DNA of 57,707 nucleotides from Paenibacillus sp. N3.4 (GCF_008017805.1 NZ_VRTT01000047.1:1-57707), one strand, 5' to 3'. Counted from the first letter of the stretch, positions 41,280-51,445 are shown. Notes: generated by a model not told the origin, from the letters alone. Translations and numbers: made by a program.

Positions 41280-43172
41280 TTAACCTCTAGCCGCAACGAC
41301 TCTGTTATAGTGTTCCAAATAAACAAGAAGAATGGAGATATCTGCAGGTGTTACGCCAGCAATACGAGATGCCTGACCAATGGAAATGGGTCTAATTTTC
41401 GCAAGCTTTTGTTTAGCCTCAGTAGCAATTCCATGGATTTCGCTGTACTCAATATCATCCGGAATCTTTTTCTTCTCCATCTTACGTAATCGTTCAACTT
41501 GATTGTATTGTTTTTCAATGTATCCGGCATATTTGACCTGAATCCCTACTTGCTCTTTCATTTCCGCATCTAACTCATATGGAGATGGGGACATTTGCTC
41601 TATATGAGCATATTCAATTTCAGGACGACGAAGTAAAGAGATTGCGGAGACCGAATTATTTAACTGCGCACTTTCCAAGCTTTCAAGATATTTTTGCACT
41701 TGATCATCTAGTTTAATTTTGGTTGAATTTAAGCGTTCAATTTCTTGCTCAACCAAAGCTTTCTTATTCAAGAAAGTTTCGTAGCGTTCGTCGGAAATTA
41801 GACCAATTTCATGTCCAATCGGCGTCAAACGTAAATCAGCGTTATCATGACGAAGCAACAGACGATATTCTGCACGTGAGGTTAATAGACGATAAGGCTC
41901 ATTCGTTCCTTTCGTAACAAGATCGTCAATAAGGACACCAATATATCCTTCGGATCTATCAAGAACTATCGCTTCTTTTTCCTGCACTTTACGTGCTGCG
42001 TTTATACCGGCCATGACACCTTGACCCGCAGCTTCCTCATAACCGGAAGTCCCATTGATCTGACCCGCAGTGAATAAGCCGCTAACCAACTTTGTTTCTA
42101 ATGAAGGTTTCAATTGAGTAGGAACTACGGCATCATATTCGATAGCGTATCCCGTACGCATCATTTCAACTTTTTCCAGACCGGGAATAGAGCGAAGAAT
42201 GCCCAACTGCACATCTTCAGGCATACTCGTTGACAACCCTTGAACGTAGTACTCGGATGTATTGCGACCCTCAGGCTCTAAGAAAATTTGATGTTTAGGC
42301 TTATCGCTGAAACGAACAATTTTATCTTCAATAGATGGGCAGTATCTTGGACCTGTTCCTTCAATGGCCCCTGAAAACATCGGAGCTCGGTATAAATTCG
42401 CATTAATAATGTCATGCGTATCTTCAGACGTATACGTTAACCAACATGGAAGTTGATCTTCCTTAAGTCCTGTTTTGGTTTCAAAAGAGAAGAACTTAGG
42501 ATCATCATCGCCTGGCTGAATAACTGTTTTGCTAAAATCAATTGTATCCTTATGAACCCGCGGCGGAGTACCTGTTTTGAAACGAACCAAGTCAAAGCCC
42601 AGCTTACGCAGAGATTCTGATAATTTAATTGAGGGTTGCTGATTATTAGGTCCACTTTCATACATTAATTCGCCCATAATCACTTTTCCTCTTAAATAAG
42701 TACCTGTCGTTAATACAATTGCTTTTGAATAATATTCAGCACCAGTTTTGGTAATAACACCTTTACATACGCCATCTTCAACAATCAACTCTTCCGCCAT
42801 TCCTTGACGGAGTGTAAGATTAGGTGTAGCTTCAATGGTTTCTTTCATTTTATGCTGGTAGGAGAATTTATCCGCTTGAGCACGAAGTGCGTGAACAGCA
42901 GGTCCCTTCCCTGTATTTAGCATTCTCATCTGTATATAAGTTTTATCGATGTTCCGACCCATTTCGCCACCTAAGGCATCAATTTCGCGAACAACGTGGC
43001 CCTTCGCAGGACCACCAATAGATGGATTGCATGGCATGAATGCAACCATATCTAAATTAATCGTCAGTAACAATGTGTTGCAGCCCATACGTGCAGATGC
43101 CAGTGCGGATTCACAACCGGCATGGCCAGCTCCAATGACAATAACATCGTAATCACCTGCGTGATATCCCAT
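41280..43172 (-). CDS. mnmG: tRNA modification enzyme MnmG/GidA (630 aa)
   Basis: MnmG, with MnmE, puts a carboxymethylaminomethyl group on U34 of some tRNAs. The FAD-binding motif V-I-G-A-G-H-A-G-C-E (about residues 11-20), C-N-P-S-I-G-G-P-A-K-G-H, the long FAD domain, and the C-terminal motif (I-A-G-V-T-P-A-D-I-S) are present, and the size is normal. It precedes rsmG and follows mnmE, as is standard at Firmicute origins. Confidence 0.97.
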   Translation of the reverse strand: MGYHAGDYDVIVIGAGHAGCESALASARMGCNTLLLTINLDMVAFMPCNPSIGGPAKGHVVREIDALGGEMGRNIDKTYIQMRMLNTGKGPAVHALRAQADKFSYQHKMKETIEATPNLTLRQGMAEELIVEDGVCKGVITKTGAEYYSKAIVLTTGTYLRGKVIMGELMYESGPNNQQPSIKLSESLRKLGFDLVRFKTGTPPRVHKDTIDFSKTVIQPGDDDPKFFSFETKTGLKEDQLPCWLTYTSEDTHDIINANLYRAPMFSGAIEGTGPRYCPSIEDKIVRFSDKPKHQIFLEPEGRNTSEYYVQGLSTSMPEDVQLGILRSIPGLEKVEMMRTGYAIEYDAVVPTQLKPSLETKLVSGLFTAGQINGTSGYEEAAGQGVMAGINAARKVQEKEAIVLDRSEGYIGVLIDDLVTKGTNEPYRLLTSRAEYRLLLRHDNADLRLTPIGHEIGLISDERYETFLNKKALVEQEIERLNSTKIKLDDQVQKYLESLESAQLNNSVSAISLLRRPEIEYAHIEQMSPSPYELDAEMKEQVGIQVKYAGYIEKQYNQVERLRKMEKKKIPDDIEYSEIHGIATEAKQKLAKIRPISIGQASRIAGVTPADISILLVYLEHYNRVVAARG

Positions 43173-43218
43173 AATAATCGTTCCTCCCTCTTTTATGAAA
43201 ACAAAATGTAATCTGTTT

Positions 43219-44595
43219 TCATTTTCCTAAACAAAACTGGGTAAAAATTTGATCAATCAGAGATTCTCCGACGGAATCGCCAATTATCTCACCAAGCTGC
43301 TCCCAGGCTGCTCGGATATCAATTTGAATCATATCAATAGGAACATATTGTTCGTTAGCGTCCAGTGCATCTTGCAAGGATTGCTTCGCTTGCTTTAACA
43401 GAGAAATATGACGAACGTTACTCACATACGTTAAGTCGCTTGATTCTAACTTTCCTTCAAAGAAAATACCGGCAATGGCTTTCTCCAAGGCATCAATACC
43501 TTTATTTTCAATCAAAGACAACTCAACAATGCGTTCAGCAGAAAAATAACTTAAAACCTGGTCTACATTAAGCTTTCGAGTTAAATCAATTTTATTTAAA
43601 ATCACAATGGTTTGTTTATCTGCAAGTTGTTTCATAAGGGCGATCTCATCTAATTGAAGCTCTTCATTACTATTTAAAACAAGTAAAATGAGATCCGCTT
43701 CGGCTAAAGCTGTTTTCGAGCGTTCAACACCGATTTGCTCAACAATATCTGTTGTGTCCCGAATACCTGCCGTATCTAATAACTTAAGAGGAATCCCCCC
43801 GATATTGACGAATTCCTCAATAACATCCCTTGTTGTACCCGGAATATCGGTTACGATTGCGCGATTCTCTTGAGCTAATTCATTCAAAAGCGAAGACTTT
43901 CCAACGTTCGGTTTCCCGACAATCGCCGTTTCAATACCCTCCCGAAGGATCTTACCTTGCTCAGCGGTCACCAATAGACGGTCAATCGCTAACATCACCG
44001 TATCGCATTTCTCTTTAATGAAAGCATTCGTCATTTCTTCAACATCATGCTCTGGGTAATCAATATTTACTTCCACATGCGCCATCAACTCAACTAAAGT
44101 GTAACGTAAATCCTTAATTTGCTTAGATAAGTTACCCTCGACTTGCTTCAACGCAACCTTAAAAGCCCGATCTGATTTGGCACGAATTAAGTCAATGACC
44201 GCCTCCGCTTGAGTCAAGTCAATCCGTCCATTTAAGAATGCTCGCTTCGTGAATTCACCTGGTTCAGCTAACCGCACACCTTGCTGCAGCAGTAGATCAA
44301 GTACTTTCTTGACCGATACAATCCCACCGTGACAACTAACCTCTACAACATCTTCCATCGTGAAAGAACGTGGAGCTTTCATTAACGTAACGAGAACCTC
44401 CTCTACCTTATCGGAAGAAACAGGTTCTACAATGAATCCATAATGTACCGTATGCGTCTCTGCAACAGATAATTTCGTTTTTGAGCGAAATATGCGTTCC
44501 ACCAAAGGAACAGCTTCATCCCCGCTCACACGAATAACCGCTATCCCACCCTCTCCGAGCGGTGTCGAAATAGCAGCAATCGTATCATTTAACAT
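43219..44595 (-). CDS. mnmE: tRNA modification GTPase MnmE/TrmE (458 aa)
   Basis: Partner of MnmG. The N-terminal folate-binding domain starts D-T-I-A-A-I-S-T-P-L-G-E-G-G-I-A-V-I-R-V-S-G. The G domain has G-K-P-N-V-G-K-S-S-L (G1), D-I-P-G-T-T-R-D (G2), D-T-A-G-I-R-D (G3) and N-K-I-D (G4). The C-terminal C-L-G-K tail carries the essential cysteine. Start ATG 44595 after a purine-rich stretch. Confidence 0.97.
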   Translation of the reverse strand: MLNDTIAAISTPLGEGGIAVIRVSGDEAVPLVERIFRSKTKLSVAETHTVHYGFIVEPVSSDKVEEVLVTLMKAPRSFTMEDVVEVSCHGGIVSVKKVLDLLLQQGVRLAEPGEFTKRAFLNGRIDLTQAEAVIDLIRAKSDRAFKVALKQVEGNLSKQIKDLRYTLVELMAHVEVNIDYPEHDVEEMTNAFIKEKCDTVMLAIDRLLVTAEQGKILREGIETAIVGKPNVGKSSLLNELAQENRAIVTDIPGTTRDVIEEFVNIGGIPLKLLDTAGIRDTTDIVEQIGVERSKTALAEADLILLVLNSNEELQLDEIALMKQLADKQTIVILNKIDLTRKLNVDQVLSYFSAERIVELSLIENKGIDALEKAIAGIFFEGKLESSDLTYVSNVRHISLLKQAKQSLQDALDANEQYVPIDMIQIDIRAAWEQLGEIIGDSVGESLIDQIFTQFCLGK

Positions 44596-44669
44596 AGTAT
44601 TTACACCTCGAATTTACCTCATCTTAAAGAAAAAGCAATGACATGATCCAAGTCATTGCGGGGTAATTA

Positions 44670-45287
44670 TTATTTAACAGCGATGACAACCCTGCGGTTT
44701 GGTTCTTCGCCTTTACTATAAGTTTTGACAATCGGATGACCTTGTAACTCAGCATGAATAATCTTACGTTCTTGCGAATTCATAGGTTCAAGAATAACTT
44801 CCTTTTTCGACCTAATCACACGATTAGCCAGTCTTAGAGCAAGTTCCTCTAACGTCTTCTTTCGTCTATCACGGAAATTCTCAGCATCCAAAATGATACG
44901 GAAGTGAGAATTTGCGTAGCGGTTCGCAACAATATTGACTAAATATTGCAAGGAATCGAGAGTTTGTCCTCTTTTACCAATGAGTATACCCAGCTCAGAG
45001 CCACTCATATTCAAAACCCAGCCTTCACGATCCTTATGCGTATCTATGGTGATGGAAATCTGCATCGCTTTGAACATATCTTGCAAGAAAGCGACCGCTT
45101 CCTCTAATGGATCAGGGATCAATTCAAGCTCAACCTTAGCTTGCTTGGAACCAATGAACCCGAACAGCCCTCTCGATGGCTGCTCCAAGATATGAATTTG
45201 TACCCGATCTTCTGTCACTTGCCACTCAGAAAGACCGGATTTCACCGCTAGCTCAATTGTCTTTCCAGTCACCACAATTTTTTTCAT
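44670..45287 (-). CDS. jag: RNA-binding protein Jag/KhpB (205 aa)
   Basis: Jag (KhpB) is an RNA-binding protein linked to cell elongation. Jag_N at about 1-50 (IVVTGKTIELAVKSGLSEW), a KH domain with L-G-I-L-I-G-K-R-G-Q-T-L-D-S-L-Q and an R3H domain (L-E-E-L-A-L-R-L-A-N-R-V; E-R-K-I-I-H) follow in order. Its start overlaps the yidC stop by four bases. Confidence 0.95.
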   Translation of the reverse strand: MKKIVVTGKTIELAVKSGLSEWQVTEDRVQIHILEQPSRGLFGFIGSKQAKVELELIPDPLEEAVAFLQDMFKAMQISITIDTHKDREGWVLNMSGSELGILIGKRGQTLDSLQYLVNIVANRYANSHFRIILDAENFRDRRKKTLEELALRLANRVIRSKKEVILEPMNSQERKIIHAELQGHPIVKTYSKGEEPNRRVVIAVK

Positions 45288-46057
45288 TTTGACAGGCCAC
45301 CCTTATTATTTTGAGATCCAGGAGATTTTTGCGATCCAGGAGAACCATAAATAAAGTAAGACTGAACAATCGTAAAGATATTACCATAAATCCAGTACAA
45401 CGGTAGGGCCGCTGCGAAATTCATGGACATAACAAAAATCATAACCGGGAAAATAAACAGCAAGCTTTTCATTTGCTGATTCATCTGAGAAGACATGAAC
45501 TTCTGTTGAATGAATGTCGTTGCCGCTGCAACCAGTGGCAAAATATACAGATGGTCAGGCTGACCAAGATTCATCCATAAGAACGTATGCTCACGAATAT
45601 GGTCATTTCGCATAATCGCCTGATAAAGCGCAATAAGAATTGGCATTTGAACAATGATAGGGAAACAACCGGCAAGTGGATTTACACCATTCGATTGAAA
45701 AAGCTTCATTGTTTCTTCCTGTTGTTTCTTAGCGTCATCTTTATACTTTTCTTTCAGCTTCTTCATTTCTGGCTGTAAATCCTGCATCTTCTTGGAGCTT
45801 TTATATTGCTTCAGCGTTAGAGGCAAAATAATTAAACGGATAATCAACGTAACGACCAAAATGGATAAACCGTATTGACCCCATAAGTGATCGGCGAACC
45901 AGTCGAGCGTTTGAGAAAGCGGGTACACAAAATATTTGACGAAAAAACCTGCGGTATTAGGATCAATTGGTGCCGAGACTGCGGTTGTTGGACTACATCC
46001 AGACAGCAATAAGATCAACGCAGAAAGAGATGCAAGCATATAGATTCGACGAGTCAA
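45284..46057 (-). CDS. yidC: Membrane protein insertase YidC/SpoIIIJ (257 aa)
   Basis: YidC inserts and folds membrane proteins alone or with Sec. Gram-positive type: lipoprotein signal with L-L-S-G-C (Cys about residue 21), five membrane segments, and the conserved groove arginine in T-L-I-I-R-L-I-I-L-P-L. The cytoplasmic loop is charged (KKMQDLQPEMKKLKEKYKDD). Homologues have sporulation roles (SpoIIIJ). Between rnpA and jag, as usual. Confidence 0.96.
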   Translation of the reverse strand: MTRRIYMLASLSALILLLSGCSPTTAVSAPIDPNTAGFFVKYFVYPLSQTLDWFADHLWGQYGLSILVVTLIIRLIILPLTLKQYKSSKKMQDLQPEMKKLKEKYKDDAKKQQEETMKLFQSNGVNPLAGCFPIIVQMPILIALYQAIMRNDHIREHTFLWMNLGQPDHLYILPLVAAATTFIQQKFMSSQMNQQMKSLLFIFPVMIFVMSMNFAAALPLYWIYGNIFTIVQSYFIYGSPGSQKSPGSQNNKGGLSK

Positions 46058-46128
46058 AATGAGGTCCTCCTAAATATCTTTTCCATCATAAACTATAACA
46101 CAATTTTAGCCAGCAAGGAAATAATACG

Positions 46129-46509
46129 CTACTTTTTTATCGGCTCTTTTTTCTTTATTAAAGAAGCTTTGCGAATCACATGCCAAATGCTCTTTTCCAT
46201 CTCGGCATAATCCATTTCAGCAGCTGGTTTCCTGGCTAATATTATATAGTCATAATGAGGTGTCATGCTCTCTTTGTTCAGCCGTATAATTTCTTTGATT
46301 ATTCGTCTGATCCGATTTCGGACAACCGCATTGCCTACCTTCTTGCTGACGGAAACACCCAGTCGGAAATGCTCCAACTGTGCCTTCGGTAAATAATATA
46401 AGACAAATTGATGATTAGCCATCGATTTGCCATATCGATATACTTTATTGAAATCTTCTCTTTTCGCTAATCGATAACTTTTTTCCACGACTTTGTCCGC
46501 TCCAGACAC
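46129..46509 (-). CDS. rnpA: Ribonuclease P protein component (up to 126 aa)
   Basis: The protein part of RNase P, which trims the 5' end of tRNAs. Y-R-L-A-K-R-E-D-F-N-K-V-Y-R-Y-G-K and the RNR motif A-V-V-R-N-R-I-R-R-I-I-K-E are intact. The start is ambiguous: GTG 46509 or GTG 46488 (about 12 bases after GGAG); the latter gives a length closer to relatives. Confidence 0.95.
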   Translation of the reverse strand: MSGADKVVEKSYRLAKREDFNKVYRYGKSMANHQFVLYYLPKAQLEHFRLGVSVSKKVGNAVVRNRIRRIIKEIIRLNKESMTPHYDYIILARKPAAEMDYAEMEKSIWHVIRKASLIKKKEPIKK

Positions 46510-46593
46510 CCATACAACCAGTATCAGTGTTCTTCTATCTATCTTAATAGTTTAAACAGAAAAAGAAATCTGTAAACCAAGCAAGCCAAATAC

Positions 46594-46619
46594 AAAAAAA
46601 AAAGCCCCATTCGGAGCCT
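46594..46619 (-). terminator. Terminator/attenuator between rpmH and rnpA
   Basis: AGGCTCC and GGGGCTT pair with G-T tolerance and are followed by ten T residues on the minus strand. It probably lowers rnpA transcription relative to rpmH. Confidence 0.8.
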
Positions 46620-46623
46620 CTCT

Positions 46624-46758
46624 TTACGCGCTAAGAATTTTTCTTCCTTTAAGACGACGAGCTTGAAGCACTTTACGGCCGTTCTTCGTGCTCATTCTTT
46701 TACGGAAACCATGATTCTTCTTACGCTTTCTCGTGTTCGGGTTAAACGTCGGACCCAT
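46624..46758 (-). CDS. rpmH: Ribosomal protein bL34 (44 aa)
   Basis: The 44-residue protein begins M-G-P-T-F-N-P-N-T-R-K-R-K-K and ends G-R-K-I-L-S-A, typical of bL34. The ATG at 46758 follows GGGAGGTGC. It is too short for most gene callers but is certain. Confidence 0.96.
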   Translation of the reverse strand: MGPTFNPNTRKRKKNHGFRKRMSTKNGRKVLQARRLKGRKILSA

Positions 46759-46898
46759 CTATAGCACCTCCCTGTTGAGGATATCCATCCTACAAAATTT
46801 CTACTACTCATTAAATCATTTTCAGAGAAGAAAGTCAACCTACCCGCGTGTGCAGGGTGAGAAAGCTTTTTACTTACAAAATCCAATAAAGAACAACC

Positions 46899-47181
46899 TG
46901 TGCATAAAATTTTCTGTGGAAAAAGAGAACCATGTCGAAAATTAACATAATATCAACAATATCTTGTGTTGTGAACAAAAGCTATGCACAACTTGTTGTA
47001 ATTGTGGATAATCTCAAACAATCCGTTGATTAACAGGTTAACTTTTGGTAAGATGGTAATGTTTCTGTTGTGGATATACTCCATCATCCCTCCGATTTAT
47101 CAACAACCTGTGGATAACATTGTGAACAATTTCCCTCTACAAGAATAAGTCATTTCTACCGTTCCTTAATAATGTGGATAA
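46899..47181. other. oriC: Origin region upstream of dnaA: DnaA-box cluster
   Basis: Perfect DnaA boxes TGTGGATAA lie at 47003-47011, 47109-47117 and 47173-47181; near matches are TGTGCATAA (46899), TGTGAACAA (46970 and 47121), TGTGGATAT (47069), and a CTATGCACA in the other orientation (46982). Most face the same way. This is the first part of a bipartite Firmicute origin. The dnaA promoter must lie between it and 47381. Confidence 0.9.
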
Positions 47182-47380
47182 ATCGACAAAAGCCGCCTTT
47201 TTACACCACATCCGATATGGAATTCTTTTTTTGTTTTAATTGATAATAAGATGGTCTGATTCATGTTCTCCCACCTTAATAAACGCGGTCATCCCTATTC
47301 GCCGTTTATAGATATAGCTTAAATATCTAGATCTTTACTGGCCCTACGCCACATGTTTGATTTTAAAGGAGTGAATTACT

Positions 47381-48744
47381 GTGGAAGGCCATACTACCGA
47401 CTTATGGCAGCAAGTTCTTAGCATTATCCAGACCAAGCTCAGCAAACCCAGCTTCGATACTTGGCTGAAATCGACTAAAGCGACCGTATTTAATGATTCT
47501 ACTGTCGTTATTTGCGCTCCCAACAATTTCGCTCAGGAATGGTTGGAAAGCCGCTATACCAAGTTAATTGAAGGAACGATTCATGATTTTACCGGTAAAC
47601 ATGTTTCTGTGAAATTCATCATTGAAACCGAAGAGCAGAAACTACAGTCCTCTGCTATGATCTCGAATGTCATTCCGCCTAAAGGCCCTGCTATAGTTAC
47701 AGGGGAAGAAAACTTTACGAATATGATGAACGCCAGATATACCTTTGATACATTTGTCATCGGATCTGGTAATCGTTTCGCTCATGCAGCCTCCTTAGCT
47801 GTAGCGGAAGCACCCGCCAAAGCCTATAATCCGCTCTTTTTATATGGAGGAGTCGGTTTAGGAAAAACCCATTTGATGCATGCCATTGGCCACTATGTGT
47901 TAGAACATAACCCAGAGGCTCGCGTTTTATATATTTCATCTGAGAAGTTCACGAATGAGTTCATTAATGCGGTTCGGGATAACCGCGGTGAAGGATTTCG
48001 TAATAAATATAGAACGATTGATGTCCTGCTGATTGATGATATTCAATTCTTGGCAGGTAAAGAAGGTACACAGGAAGAGTTTTTCCACACTTTTAATGCC
48101 CTTCATGAAGAAGGCAAACAAATCATAATTTCTAGTGACCGGCCTCCCAAAGAGATTCCGACCCTGGAAGATCGCCTCCGATCCAGATTCGAATGGGGCT
48201 TGATTACAGACATTCAACCGCCTGACCTAGAAACACGTATTGCGATTCTTCGCAAAAAAGCAAAGGCTGAGAATCTCGAGATTCCGAATGAAGCGATGAT
48301 CTATATCGCCAATCAGATCGACACGAACATCCGCGAGCTAGAGGGTGCGCTCATACGCGTAGTAGCCTACTCTTCGCTTATTAATCAGGATATTAGCGTT
48401 CATTTGACTGCCGAAGCACTGAAAGATATTATTCCATCGAATCGGCCAAGGGTCATTACGATTCAGGATATTCAGCAGCGTGTAGGAGAATTCTATGGAT
48501 TGAAGCTGGAGGATTTTAAAGCGCGCAAACGTACAAAAGCCGTAGCATTCCCAAGACAGGTCGCTATGTACCTGGCACGAGAGCTGACGGACTTCTCTTT
48601 ACCGAAAATCGGCGATAATTTTGGCGTCGCGACCATACGACGGTCATTCACGCTCATGATAAAATTGTTCAATTGTTAAAAGTAGATCAGGAGCTCTATA
48701 AGATCATTCACAACTTAACAGAACGAATTAAGAACCCCTCTTAA
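47381..48744 (+). CDS. dnaA: Chromosomal replication initiator DnaA (454 aa), with a one-base deletion near the end
   Basis: DnaA binds the boxes on both sides, melts the origin and loads the helicase. The AAA+ domain has Walker A (G-G-V-G-L-G-K-T-H) and Walker B (L-L-I-D-D-I-Q-F). GTG 47381 follows AAAGGAGTG. As written the frame leaves the family at 48626: T-T-T-G-G-C-G-T should be T-T-T-G-G-C-G-G-T, so one G is missing from the codons for the DNA-binding signature (G-G-R-D-H-T-T-V-I-H-A). With it back the protein runs to a TAA at 48742-48744. The lesion would remove DNA binding, and dnaA is essential, so a sequencing error is far more likely than a mutation. Confidence 0.95.
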
Positions 48745-48762
48745 TAACTTCTAAAATGCGAT

Positions 48763-48890
48763 AAGCCTATACACAATCTATTCACATGTGGATAGGCTTG
48801 ATTTATAAAGGATTCATCCACATATCCACATATTCAGTGCCCCTACTGCTATTACTAAATAAATAAGTATTATATAATGTATATGCTAAC
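48763..48890. other. oriC: Origin region between dnaA and dnaN: DnaA boxes, hairpin and AT-rich unwinding tract
   Basis: AAGCCTAT (48763) and ATAGGCTT (48792-48799) form a dnaA terminator hairpin that itself contains a TGTGGATAG box (48787-48795). Further boxes TCATCCACA (48814) and ATATCCACA (48822) face the other way. An AT-rich run at about 48850-48885 (ATTACTAAATAAATAAG, then TATTATATAATG) is the likely DNA-unwinding element, as in the Bacillus incC region. Confidence 0.85.
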
Positions 48891-48922
48891 GCAATGAAAA
48901 AAAGAACTGCAGGAGTGAAATC

Positions 48923-50064
48923 ATGAAATTAACGATTCTTAAGGACCATTTGATTGAATCCATTGGTCACGTTTCTAAAGCCATATCCTCACGAACAACC
49001 ATACCTATCCTCACAGGGATCAAAATAGATGCAACCGTAAGTGGAGTTACCCTTACAGCGAGCGATACGGATATTTCCATTCAAAGCTTTACCCCTAGTG
49101 AAAATGGAAATATTAAAATTATTGATCTTTTTATAGCAGGCAGTGTCGTACTTCCCGCTAAATTTTTCATTGAGATCATTCGTAAATTGCCTGCACAACT
49201 GATCGAAATTGAAGTTCATGCTAACTTTCAAACCATTCTTCGTTCAGGCTCTTCTGAAATTCAAATCATGGGTCTTGATCCTGATGAATATCCGCTGCTT
49301 CCTGAAATCGAGGAAAGCAAAATGATTCGCCTGCCGAGTGATCTTTTGAAAACCATGGTTAAACAAACGTCTTATGCCGTTTCGACTAATGAATCTACTC
49401 CGATTCTTACTGGTGTTCTTTGGAACATTTCAGGAGATAAGCTTAAATTTATTGCTTGTGACCGCCACCGTTTGGCAAGCAGAGAAGTAAGTATTGATAA
49501 CGAATCCAGCCATAATCTGCCGAATATTGTCATATCCGGACGAACATTGAACGAATTAAGCAAAATTTTGCCCGATCAAAATTCACTTATAGATATTGTT
49601 ATTGCAGACAATCAAGTTTTATTCAAAATTCATTCGATTCTTTTTTATTCACGCATTTTGGATGGGACTTACCCGGATACTTCCAAGCTGATTCCGCAAT
49701 CTTTTCAAACCGAAATGTCGTTCCGACCAAAGAGCTTGCTGAAGCGATCGATCGCGCTTATTTGCTATCCAGGGAAGACAAGACGAACATTGTCAAAATG
49801 ATGATGCTCGAAGATCAAAGTATTGAAATTTCCTCCAGCTCCTCTGAGCTAGGCAAAGTAACAGAACAAATCAAGCTGCAGCAAATCGCTGGTGAATTGC
49901 TCAAAATCTCTTTTAACTCCAAGTACATGCTGGATGCGCTTAAAGTACTTGATTCCGAGTTCATTCATATTGGATTTACCGGAGCTATGCAGCCTATCAT
50001 CATGAAACCGCAAGATTCTACAAACATTCTACAACTGATCTTGCCTTATCGAACAACGAATTAA
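48923..50064 (+). CDS. dnaN: DNA polymerase III beta clamp (380 aa), with a one-base deletion
   Basis: The ring that tethers the polymerase to DNA. ATG 48923 follows GCAGGAGTG. The N-terminus (MKLTILKDHLIESI) and domain two (Y-P-L-L-P; Q-T-S-Y-A-V-S-T-N-E-S-T-P-I-L-T-G) are right. At 49713-49715 one A is missing (GAAATG should be GAAAATG), after which the proper frame V-V-P-T-K-S/E-L-A-E-A-I-D-R-A-Y-L-L-S-R-E-D-K-T-N continues to 50064, giving 380 residues, the normal size. Essential gene, so the deletion is read as a sequencing error. Confidence 0.95.
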
Positions 50065-50074
50065 GGAGAACCCA

Positions 50075-50290
50075 ATGAAGCAAATAGCGATTCGAACGGA
50101 TTTTATTACGCTTGGACAATTTTTAAAATTATCGGACTGCATATCCACAGGTGGACAAGCCAAATTTTTTGTTGTGGATACAAAAATTGAAGTGAACGGG
50201 CAAGCTGAAAACCGCAGAGGACGGAAACTTGTTCCCCAAGATGTGGTGACCGTGGAGGGTTTCGGACAATTCGAAGTTGTGAGCTCCTGA
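50075..50290 (+). CDS. yaaA: S4-domain protein YaaA/RlbA (71 aa)
   Basis: A short S4-like RNA-binding protein always found between dnaN and recF in Firmicutes; related proteins assist ribosome assembly or biofilm control. I-T-L-G-Q-F-L-K-L-S-D-C-I-S-T-G-G-Q-A-K and N-R-R-G-R-K-L are family motifs. ATG 50075 follows TAAGGAG. Ten bases after dnaN. Confidence 0.93.
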   Translation: MKQIAIRTDFITLGQFLKLSDCISTGGQAKFFVVDTKIEVNGQAENRRGRKLVPQDVVTVEGFGQFEVVSS

Positions 50291-50321
50291 TCGGATCAAG
50301 CACCAAGAAGGATGGCCGCTC

Positions 50322-51440
50322 ATGTTTTTAAATCGACTCGTGCTTAGTCACTACAGAAATTATGATCAAATTGAACTAACGACCGATAGTAATGTGAATA
50401 TTTTTGTTGGACCTAACGCACAGGGCAAAACGAATTTATTGGAATCCATTTATGTGTTGGCCATGACCAAGTCTCACCGCACGCATCAGGATAAGGAATT
50501 AATTGGCTGGAACGGTGAACAGACCCAGCTGCATGCTGAAATTCAAAAGCGTTACGGAAATTGTAAGCTGGACCTTTCTATTTCTTCCAAGGGCAAGAAA
50601 GCCAAAATCAATGGTCTCGAACAAAAAAAGCTTAGCAACTTTATCGGAGCTTTGAATGTCGTGATGTTTGCGCCAGAAGACTTGGAGATTGTGAAAGGAA
50701 CCCCTGGCGTTAGAAGGCGTTTTCTCGATATGGAGATTGGGCAGGTACAACCATCGTATCTGTATGATTTATCCCAATATCAGAAAATATTGCTGCAGCG
50801 GAACAATTATTTAAAGCAATCCTTCCCTGGAAAAAGCTCTCCAGACGCTATGCTGGACATTTGGAATGAACAATTAGCACTGTATGGTGTTAAAATCATG
50901 AAAAAACGTCAAAGCTTTATTAAGAAGCTGCAGCAATGGGCGGAAACGATTCATAGAGGAATAACGAATGACAGTGAAGAGCTTCTTATCCGCTACTCAC
51001 CCTCTTTTGAAATGCAGCAGTTTGAAGATGAATCTGTTTTATTAGACCAATTTATGATAAAGTTATCACAGGTTAGAGATCAGGAATTTCGAAGAGGCGT
51101 TACATTGGTCGGTCCTCATCGTGATGATCTTCTTTTTTACATCAACGACAAAGAGGTCCAAACTTATGGATCTCAGGGACAGCAGAGAACCACTGCATTA
51201 TCACTCAAGCTCGCTGAGATTGAACTCATTCACGAAGAAGTTGGCGAATATCCACTTTTATTGCTTGATGATGTGCTATCCGAGCTAGATGAATATAGAC
51301 AGACACAGTTAATTCGCACGTTTCAGCAAAAAGTTCAGACGTTTATTACGACAACAGGTCTAGAGAGTGTCCATTTGGACCAACTGGATCATGCTTCTGT
51401 GTTCCATGTTTTGAAAGGAAATGTAAGCGGCAGGAGCTGA
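50322..51440 (+). CDS. recF: DNA replication and repair protein RecF (372 aa)
   Basis: RecF helps load RecA at gaps in DNA. Walker A is V-G-P-N-A-Q-G-K-T-N-L-L-E; the ABC signature S-Q-G-Q-Q-R-T-T and Walker B P-L-L-L-L-D-D-V-L-S-E-L-D are present. Full length. ATG 50322. It is read through from yaaA after a 31-base gap. Confidence 0.96.
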   Translation: MFLNRLVLSHYRNYDQIELTTDSNVNIFVGPNAQGKTNLLESIYVLAMTKSHRTHQDKELIGWNGEQTQLHAEIQKRYGNCKLDLSISSKGKKAKINGLEQKKLSNFIGALNVVMFAPEDLEIVKGTPGVRRRFLDMEIGQVQPSYLYDLSQYQKILLQRNNYLKQSFPGKSSPDAMLDIWNEQLALYGVKIMKKRQSFIKKLQQWAETIHRGITNDSEELLIRYSPSFEMQQFEDESVLLDQFMIKLSQVRDQEFRRGVTLVGPHRDDLLFYINDKEVQTYGSQGQQRTTALSLKLAEIELIHEEVGEYPLLLLDDVLSELDEYRQTQLIRTFQQKVQTFITTTGLESVHLDQLDHASVFHVLKGNVSGRS

Positions 51441-51445
51441 GAAGC

